In this document: in pieces, positions 56,370 to 64,000 of the stretch
Layout: each line of letters opens with the position of its first letter
Position numbering within the stretch: position 1 is the first letter of the stretch
Origin: Protopterus annectens
Lineage: Eukaryota; Chordata; Ceratodontiformes; Protopteridae
Direction: 5' to 3'
Assembly: GCF_019279795.1 (NCBI RefSeq)
Contig: NC_056732.1
Coordinates: forward strand, 176,353,825-176,417,824
DNA: 64,000 bases
Notes under the pieces: model-generated
Seen by the model: the letters and a program-made list of their open reading frames with translations, nothing else
Told to the model about the DNA's origin: nothing
Databases searched by the model: none
Translations under genes and position numbers: made by a program

Positions 56370-58120
56370 TTCATAGGTGGTTACTTGGTTATTGACCCGA
56401 AGATCTTTATAAGCCTAGCCGTGTGTACTCAGTATAATACTAGAGAAACCCAATATAAGTATTGTGCCTAAACTTGAAATCTTAGTTAGCAATGACTGTC
56501 CATATTTAGGAGGGTCATAGGTGAAATCTTTGGAAAGAATTTATAGTTTCCCATCCAGGCTACGCTTAAACAGGGTCACAGAGGTCAAACTGAGGCCATA
56601 GGCTCTGTTTGATGTGAATTGGTAGCCTATTCCAGAGGCGTGGCAACCTTTAAGAGAGACATCTGTCTCACCAGCAGGTCCTATTCATGTCGCAGGCCAG
56701 GTTAAGGTCCCTGGATTGGGTGACCCTAGTCCCATTTGAATTAGCGATGTGCAACATTTCCATTAGGTTTTGAGTCCTTGCTTGCTCTCTAGGTAAGGCA
56801 TAGGTCTCCTGTACGGTGTCTGTATGCTACTGAGTACAGTGACAGTGTCTTCAGTCTCTCAATGTATGACATGTGTTGGAGACCCTGAATTTCCTTGGTT
56901 AGAAATCCCTGAGGTTTCTCAAGTTGCTGCAGGTACCTGGTAAGGTACATACCAAAGGGAGCACTGTACTCAATTATTGGCCTGATGTGTGTTGAGTACA
57001 GGGGAGTTGTGACTTCTTTCACTCTTGAGGCAATGCCTTTGCTAATGAGGTGTGTAACATAGAATGCCTTCCTTACCACAGTAGACACATGGTGATCAAA
57101 GTTTAGGCTGCAGCCAACTTGCATTCCCAAGTTTCTCACTACTGAGTTGTTACTTAAGTTATTATAATTTATATGATAGTCTGCAGGGATATTGTTTCTA
57201 CTGAAGAGGATGATAATGCATTATTTAGCACTGAGTTTGAGTCAATGGCTTTGGCACCAATCATTGGTTTGTGTAAGTCCCTCTTGAAGTATATTGATAT
57301 CATTTGGGGATTCAGTGATTGCACCTAATTTGCAGTCATCAGCAAACTTAGTCACAGCCCCTCTGTTTTGGCCTGAACTTCTGAGAAGTATATTTCAAAC
57401 AATAGGGGGCCCAGCACTGACCCCTATAGAACCCCACTTCTAGTTGAGGTAAAGTCCCCAGCTTTGACTGACTGTGATCTGTCAGTGAGCCAGGTAGCAA
57501 CCCACCTGACAACTTAAGGGTTGATATTCAACTGGAAAAGTTTATCAATGATGCTCGAATGTGGGATTGTGTCAAAGGCCTTGGTTAATTCCAGGTGGGC
57601 TGTATGCATGGATTTGCCTTCATCCATGGCTCTGGTGATGTTTTTGAAGAAGTCCACCAGGTTTAACAGGCATGATCTGCTGATTTCTTCCATGGCCTTA
57701 CAGATAAGGCTGATTAAGCTTATGGGTCTGTATTTCCCATGGTCTGTTGCTGTACCTCCTTTATGAAGGGGGATGACGGTTGCTGTTTTCCATTCAGCAA
57801 GAACAAAACCAGTACTCAGAGTGTGGTTGAAGAGGGTACCTAATGGAGTTGCTAATTCATGTTTAAGACCATTTAAAACGTAACCTGGGATGCCATCTGG
57901 TCACATAGAGGCTGTGTTTTTGGCCTTAGAGAGAGCATTAATGACTTATTCTTTGGAGATGCAAGGTGGGGGAGATGTAGAGGGAATGCTTTGTGGAATG
58001 TTTGGGGGGAGAGGGGGGGTGAAATTTTCGCCAAACCTGTCAGCTAATAGGTTAGCTATTTTTGCAGGATCAGCTTGTGTGATGCCATATGGGCTTGTGT
58101 GTCACGAGAAGTCTGTGTTT
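56370..58120 (-). mobile_element. CR1 copy 7, old and diverged
   Basis: The tail word ataggttcatagg is at 56370, and minus-strand text runs to about 58120. Recognisable pieces are the C-terminal domain (57139-56789: RPIIEYSAPFGMYLTRYLQQLEKPQ), the catalytic area near 57340 and the RT start near 57900 with the linker beyond. Many stops and small deletions mark it as older than the other copies. Confidence 0.82.
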
Positions 58121-58242
58121 TTTCCCCCATTTATTAATTCCCAGTAAACAAATGCTAAATAAATAAATAATAATACCTAATTGTCAATGTTGTGTTTGTC
58201 TTTGAACTGGGTGTTGGCAAATTTATTTTCAAGTAGTACTCA

Positions 58243-58274
58243 TATGTGTGCGTGTGCGTGTGTGAGTGTGTGCG

Positions 58275-58328
<54 letters not shown>
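58243..58328. repeat. GT microsatellite, imperfect left end
   Basis: gtgtgcgtgtgc units grade into a pure GT run. Confidence 0.96.
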
Positions 58329-58330
<2 letters not shown>

Positions 58331-59354
58331 TCCCTCCCTGTCTTTTTCAGCCATTCTCCTTCTACAGGTAATTAATTACTCACAAGTACTTCCTTAACTT
58401 TGTTTGGCTTATGTTCATACCCCACTTCTTCCTTTCCTCATAGGTCTAACAATAATTTGGAAGTTTCTATTAGTGTGACACCTGATTTCAGCACCAAGCC
58501 ATTATCTCTTCACTCTAGCATAATGCCTTGCATAGTCTATTTTGTAATGATGATCTATATAAGAAGTAATATAATCTGCATATGAAATGTTTTGTCCCTC
58601 TGCATAGATAGTACTTATTTTAAGCTTTGGTTCACCTGCATTGTAACCACATCCTGGGGATGTATTTGCTTTAATGAGCTTCTCATGTCCTCACTCTGCC
58701 CTCTGCTCCAGTCACACTTGGAAATAAGCCTTGGGTTAGTGTTTCTGCTGTCTGCCAGTTTTGTGGAAATAAATCATCTGTCATCCCTTCAGCAATGGAC
58801 ACAGCTGCCCAAGCAACAGTTTCCTTTGCATCATTCTTTAACTATGCATCCTGGCTGTTGAGCTGTTCATGGAATGCATTATGTCAAAAATGAACTGCCT
58901 TTGCTCAAATAATGCATTTGTCCATGTATCTGTGGTATGTGTCTGAGTCATCAAAATGAGCTAACTGTTAATAAACTGAAGTACATCTTAGATTGTTAGC
59001 CTTACTGACCAATTGGATAAAAATATGTTAGACGAATGAGGGGCTGGGATTTTAAAAGGATTAGGGTGGATAAAAGCTGCTTTTGATCCTCCAGTGGGAG
59101 GGCAAGGAAAGCATGTCTGCAGTTCTATGTCTGATTTCTCTACAACAAAGCTGGAGAATTAGACCACACTACAGCATGTTGGTGAGATCATCATCTTATT
59201 CATCAAACAAAAGATACAAGATAAAGACTATAGCTACCGCATTTCTTAAAAAATAGTACATGATTTCCAGAGTTCTCCTATATCTAATAAAATGTATTTA
59301 CTTCTTTTTTTAATTGGGGAATAGCTTTTTCTGGATTAGCCCTAAGGCACAATC
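58329..59354. other. Anonymous sequence
   Basis: No gene is recognised. Confidence 0.45.
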
Positions 59355-59430
59355 TGGCTAAGTGACTTGCTTAGAGTCACGCAGTAGACGAAGCCTGAGG
59401 GAATCAAACTCTGGGCTACAGGAAGAAGGC
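59355..59430 (+). repeat. MIR/CORE-like SINE fragment
   Basis: ctaagtgacttgcttagagt, then cacgcagtag and gaatcaaactctgggct follow the order of the MIR core and tail. Confidence 0.55.
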
Positions 59431-60882
59431 TGTTAACACCTCAAAACTTTAATCCTCTGTACTAACAGTAAAAGATGCAATTATCTAACATTTAGTTTCT
59501 ATTTAAGCACTCTATCATACCAGTACACATCCTTTCACTTTATTTATTTATTTATTTAAGTAAAGTAAATTTTCATTGAATAACAGCATTAACAAATATC
59601 CAGCTTAAATCTGAAATTAAGCTTTCTGAATCATTCTAACATAAAATAATTTCACACAGAATCTATTTACAAAGCTGTGCCTATGTCTTGATTTCCTTTA
59701 AGTAAACATGTTCGTATTAACTTATACCTTCAACCTCTACAGTACATTCTTAGTAAAGCTCAATATTTACAACTGGTCTACATTTAATAAACAAATATCC
59801 TCATATAAATCATCCCCCAGAGATTGCATCAGGTGACCCACACAGGTATCATTAGGGGGCCAATGGATCAGGGAAAGTTATCCCCTGTCATATTCATGTG
59901 ACCAGGCAGAAATGGTCACTAGGTTATGGAGACATTAGCCACAAAGAGCACCTACTTTCCCATCATTCTAGTCCTAATGTTGGAAATTTCATGCATTGTT
60001 TTCAGGGTTTGTAACTCATTCAGGATGCAGTATAAGTCTGAGGTTACTGAGGGGCCTTTTTTCTTCCAAGAGCAGCTCTTTACTTTTTCCCCACCAACAT
60101 TAAGAGCTGCAACAGGGACTGACCTAATATGGATATTTGGACTGGTGGTAGGTAGCCAATAAGAACCACAAACAAAGTTAATATCATCTTTTCCTGGCTA
60201 TAGGGTGTCACATATCCATACTATCTCACACTTCAGTCTGTCCGCCTCTGAACAATCCCAAAAAACATGCCAGTACTCCGTAGGATTCCCCAGAAAACTA
60301 GTTCCCAATTTACGGGGTATATAAAGTACTTAAATAAGCACTGTCAACTGAAGAACATTTTATTTATTCTGCATTTGGTTTGTTGATGTTTCTTTGCACT
60401 GGTCAGTTGTTATGTTAGGCATTTATTTACTATAGGATGCAAATGAACATTGGTTAAAGTTAAACTTATGTAAATTAGTTAAAACAGGTTGTTAATAACA
60501 AGTAACCAAGTACATAAAATGATCTGCTGTTTGTAGGACTGAACTGACTTAACTGTAAGACTAAAGGCAAAACGTAAGAATCAATAACTAAGTATTGGTA
60601 TTAACTGAACAATACATGGTCTAAGGAATGTCCTTCCTCTCTATAGTAACAGTAATGGCAGAAATCTGAACTGTTGACCATAACTGATGATACAGAAAAC
60701 TGCTTTGATATACTTAGGGCCTAAGTGTATATTTTCAGTAACCTAGGAAAACAAATATATATCATGCAAGAAACAACCCTGTTCAAGAGCGAGATGAGTT
60801 AGGTTTAAGTGTACAGTCTTGTAGATAAAAGTAAATATCTTTACTATGTGTGTTGGGGGAGGAGCTTCTAGGTGTATCTTAT
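59431..60882. other. Anonymous sequence
   Basis: No gene is recognised. A short (tttat)n run lies at 59539-59558. Confidence 0.45.
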
Positions 60883-61576
60883 AGGTTCATAGGTTCATAG
60901 GTAGGTACTAGGCTATTGGCCCTAGGGCCTATATAAGACTAGCCAAAAAGGTACCCTGGCTTCTTCCACCCAAGAAAATTATTTTCCTGTGCCCCTGTCG
61001 AGCAGAGCCACAGAGGTGATCCCCGGGATGAATTTCCTATTTACCATCCAATCATCAAGATTTATCTTGAAGAGTGCTAATGAGGAGTTTTGTTTGATAT
61101 AGATAGGTAGTTTGTTCCAGAGTATGGGAAATCTCTGGGACAGGAATCTATCCCTCCAGCATGTTCTGTTTATTGTAGTGAAAAGGTTTAGGTCCCTGGA
61201 GCATGTAGCTCAGAGGGACTGGGATTTCTTTAAGTGGAGCATGTCCAACAGCTCTGGGTTTGATATAGCTTTATATGTTAGGCAGAGATCACCTCTGAGT
61301 AGGCGGTATGCAACGGAGTAAAGCTGGAGTTTTTTGAGACAGTCTGCATAGAGCATCTGTTTGAGGCTGGCAATCCTCTTTGTGAGGTATTTCTGTGGCC
61401 TTTTCAGTTGTTGTTGTAGATGTCATGTAGATACATACCAAAAGGGGCATTGTACTCTATAATGGGTCTAATGAGTGATGAGTAGAGGGGAACAATGACC
61501 TCTTTTTTCCTAGATGAGAAACCTTTTGTGATGAGGTGTGCCATGTAGGAGGATTTCCTGACTACTGTGGCGATGT
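60883..61576 (-). pseudogene. CR1 copy 8, 3' part
   Basis: The 8-mer tail is at 60883, followed by the C-terminal domain in minus-strand text (YNAPFGMYL, GFSSRKKEVIVPLYSSLIRP). It ends at the left copy of a 16-base duplication (61561-61576) and resumes at 62894. Confidence 0.87.
61561..61576. repeat. Left TSD of unclassified insertion
   Basis: actactgtggcgatgt is identical to 62894-62909; both are CR1 copy 8 sequence. Confidence 0.88.
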
Positions 61577-62893
61577 CAAAAAACAAACCAAAAGGTTCCG
61601 AACCAGCAGAACAATTGTTATTAGAAAAAAAAAAAAAGGAACTCATTTGGCAACTTAAAATGAACTCTTACACGTCACCAGGGTTGAACGAAGTTACCTC
61701 TTTGACTTGTGTTTTAAAGTTAAGAAACCTGCTAAGATAAGACTTATTTCATCATTACTTAAACCTCAAGTCTGGTTTTTAAACCTTAATTCACAAATGT
61801 TTAACTTGAGAAACATTGGTTTTCTGACCTCTGCAGCGCTTCGCTGTACTTTGACACATACCTTACTTTATTTTATTTTTATTTGTATTTTCATTTTGCA
61901 TAGTTTCATTCAGGATTTGTATGTTTTATTTTTGTCAGGTTCTGCATTGTGGTCTGACTTGATTTTTGCTTACTTCTAGACACACACACCTTTTTGCGTA
62001 AGTACCAAAGAGATCTTAATGTTTAGACCCACGGTATTTTGAAGTACTAAGTTTACCTATTGTCAATGTCATTGAACACCAACAGCTGTGGATTTATTTA
62101 GGTGTTGTGTTTCTTTCTTTCTTTTGTCTTCTGCTAATTTATTTATTACCTTTTTCGCACACAGTACAAACTCATTTGCAGAGCAATGTGTCGTATTCAT
62201 GGGCACGATTGTGAACTGATTTTTCATTTGTTTGGCTATCCGCCTTTTTCGCATGCTTAGTACCTGCATGGTTCTTGAATGAAGTACCGTCTTGTGAATC
62301 CAGCGGTTTGTTTGTTTTGATTTAGAAGTGTCTTCCACGCAATGCCTTGCCATATTTTTTCTGAAACAGTTGCATTTTGACTTGTTTTGGCTGCTACAAC
62401 TGTGCATACTAAAGCTTAGAAAGTGTTCTCATCGCAGCTTGGTGCTTTACCCATTGCTCAAGGAACATTTTTTAAAAAAAAATTATTTTTCATATACTGT
62501 TGTTGCATTCTGTTGGCGTTGAAATGACAAGCAGTTTCTGTGTTAGATTTTTAACACAGAAATAAACATATTCGGTTATTTAACATTAGAAATAGCATTT
62601 TCAATTTTTTGACACCCTGTCTACACTTGGACATTTTTTTTTATTTTTAATGTAATACAACTTTAAATGTGAAGTTTTGTCAATAAGGTAATGCAAAAGG
62701 CAGCTGTTTGCATTTGCTTGTCTTTTTTTTTTTTTTTTGGTGTTTTTTTTTTTTTTGATTTTTTTCCTTTGTCTGAAGAAGCTCCTGAAGAGAGGGAGCT
62801 AACTACACTTTTCCCTCCTAATAAACCTTTGGAGTTTTACACCTGCTGGTTGGTGCTTTTTTTTTTTTTTTTTTTTTTGTTGTTTTTTTTTTT
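61577..62893. mobile_element. Unclassified 1.3-kb insertion in CR1 copy 8 (possible PLE)
   Basis: A 16-bp duplication shows this is one insertion. The right end reads ctgaagaagctcctg, gggagct, taataaacc, then ctgctggttggtgc and long T-runs. The left end, reverse complemented, reads ctaataac, then ctgctggtt, then a T-rich end. Similar 3'-like ends therefore face outward at both sides, as in the PLE composite at 388-7429. CTGAAGA with a six-pair stem (agctcc/ggagct, 62780-62800) recalls a hammerhead, but GAAA is missing. No RT or nuclease is visible inside. Confidence 0.6.
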
Positions 62894-64000
62894 ACTACTG
62901 TGGCGATGTGATTATCAAAGGATCTACTTCCACTACTGTTCACCTGTGTCCCTCTTATCCCACTTTTTGGGTTTTTGTTTAAGTAGACTACCACCTATGT
63001 CATGGCATGATAGTTTTTTTTTCAAAGAGGATGACAATGCACTTTTGCATTGAGCTTGAGGCCCCATGGCTTTGACACAGGCATCTGTCTCTGTGAGGCC
63101 CTTTGTAGGATGTCCACATCGTTAGGAGTTTCAATTATGGCTCCTAGTTTGCAGTCATCTGCGAACTTCGTTAGCCAAAGACCTTCTGTGTTAGCCTGTA
63201 CTTCAGAAAAGTAGATACCAAACAGGAGAGGACCCAGGACTGAACCCTGTGGTACTCCACTTGTCACTGGTCTGAAGTCAGATTTGGAGTCTGCTACTTT
63301 CACAGTGTGGGTTCTGTTAGTGAGCCAGTTGGCAACCCATCTTGTGACATAGGAATTTATATCTAGTTTAGTGAGTTTATCTATAATTCTAGAGTCGAGG
63401 ATGGTGTCAAAAGCCTTGGCGAGCTCTAGATGGGCTGTGTGAACCACCTTACCCTCGTCTACAGCTTTGGTGACAGCTTCAAAGAAGTCTATCAGGTTTA
63501 GGAGACATGATCTGCCTTTTACAAACATGAACTGGGTGGGGTCCAGAGTTTGGAGATTACCAATGTCTTTGTGTATAAGATCCATGATGATAGATTCCAT
63601 GGCCTTGCAGACCAGGCTCGTTAGGCTAATGGGGCAGTAGTTCCCGGGGTCCATGGTGGCTCCCCCTTTGTGGAGTGGGATAACGGTCACTGTGCACCAT
63701 TCAGTGGGCACAAAGCCTGAGGTGAGGCTATGATTGAACATGGTACTTAGGTGGGGTGCCAGTTCTTTCTGCAGTTCATGTAGAAAGAACTGGCACCCCA
63801 CCTAAGTACCATGTTCAATCATAGTACTTAGGTGGGGTGCCAGTTCTTTCTGCAGTTCATGTAGAATGCAGCCTGGGATGTTGTCAGGTCCCATGGATGC
63901 TGTGTTCTTGGCTTTGGAGAGTGTGTTTTTTACCTCTGCAGCAGTGATTACAGGAACTTTGCATTCTTCTGGTATAGAGATGGGCTCTTTAAGGGGTGAG
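62894..64000 (-). pseudogene. CR1 copy 8, 5' part, runs off the window
   Basis: Minus-strand text from the window edge reads LSKAKNTASMGPDNIPGC, then, after a fold-back rearrangement at 63728-63865, an open stretch 63801-63022. That stretch covers the RT core: NYCPISLTSLVCKAME, KGRSCLLNLIDFF, LAKAFDTI, SGVPQGSVLGPLLFG and the canonical box KFADDCKLG. A deletion near 63090 shifts the frame after DILQR. The link to the 3' part is interrupted by the insertion at 61577-62893. The 5' end lies beyond 64000. Confidence 0.87.
63728..63865. repeat. Fold-back duplication in CR1 copy 8
   Basis: 63728-63769 is followed, after 13 bases, by its inverted copy at 63783-63824. From 63824 to 63865 the direct sequence is repeated again (tacttaggtggggtgccagt ...). 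The direct-inverted-direct order is typical of a template-switch event. Confidence 0.9.

Noticed and set aside
62069..62407. 112-codon basic minus-strand frame rich in K, R, S and N
   Set aside because: It has no recognisable domain, lies in the middle of the unclassified insertion, and its composition follows the local AT richness.

Overview
The window looks like non-coding DNA from a repeat-rich vertebrate genome of fish grade. A lungfish-like genome would fit, but the species cannot be fixed from the sequence. The evidence is a tRNA-derived V-SINE with a perfect 18-bp target-site duplication, eight copies of a CR1-type LINE, two or three Penelope-like element (PLE) families, a Gypsy LTR retrotransposon, an hAT DNA transposon, and long CA, GT and AT microsatellites. 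I found no exon, tRNA gene or rRNA gene that I would assign to the host. All recognisable protein-coding sequence belongs to mobile elements, and nearly all of it is broken. The one long open frame that looks intact is ORF1 of a CR1 LINE (17597-18571), which encodes an SGNH-esterase-type protein.

Layout. 1-7925: an unclassified repeat (R1) interrupted by a 7-kb composite PLE. The composite has an inverted 5'-truncated copy, a left pLTR, a body and a right pLTR, is bounded by a 14-bp target-site duplication, and carries three hammerhead-ribozyme motifs. 8338-11101: a GT microsatellite and CR1 copy 1. 11102-17509: mostly anonymous sequence with an old V-SINE and short repeat fragments. 17510-21545: CR1 copy 2, nearly full length. 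21546-30770: anonymous sequence with a 61-bp-TIR element, a second R1 copy that preserves the uninterrupted PLE target site, and repeats R2 and R4. 30871-32070: a second LINE family (LINE-B). 32890-33985: a second PLE family.

33990-53157 is a nest of insertions. A LINE-B copy was hit by a Gypsy element (34330-48138, TSD GACAG). An hAT transposon lies inside the Gypsy 5' LTR. A 344-bp TIR element (TSD GGGCTGG plus one base) and CR1 copy 3 lie inside the hAT transposase gene, and CR1 copy 4 lies inside copy 3. On the other side of the Gypsy element, LINE-B is also split by a larger relative of the 344-bp TIR element, which itself contains CR1 copy 5. 53815-64000: a young V-SINE, CR1 copies 6 to 8, and an unclassified 1.3-kb insertion in copy 8 with a 16-bp TSD and outward-facing similar ends, possibly another PLE.

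How the parts relate. The autonomous families supply the enzymes: the CR1 endonuclease and reverse transcriptase, the PLE reverse transcriptase with GIY-YIG nuclease, the Gypsy gag-pol and the hAT transposase. The short TIR elements and SINEs are non-autonomous. The nesting gives a relative age order that needs no divergence estimate.
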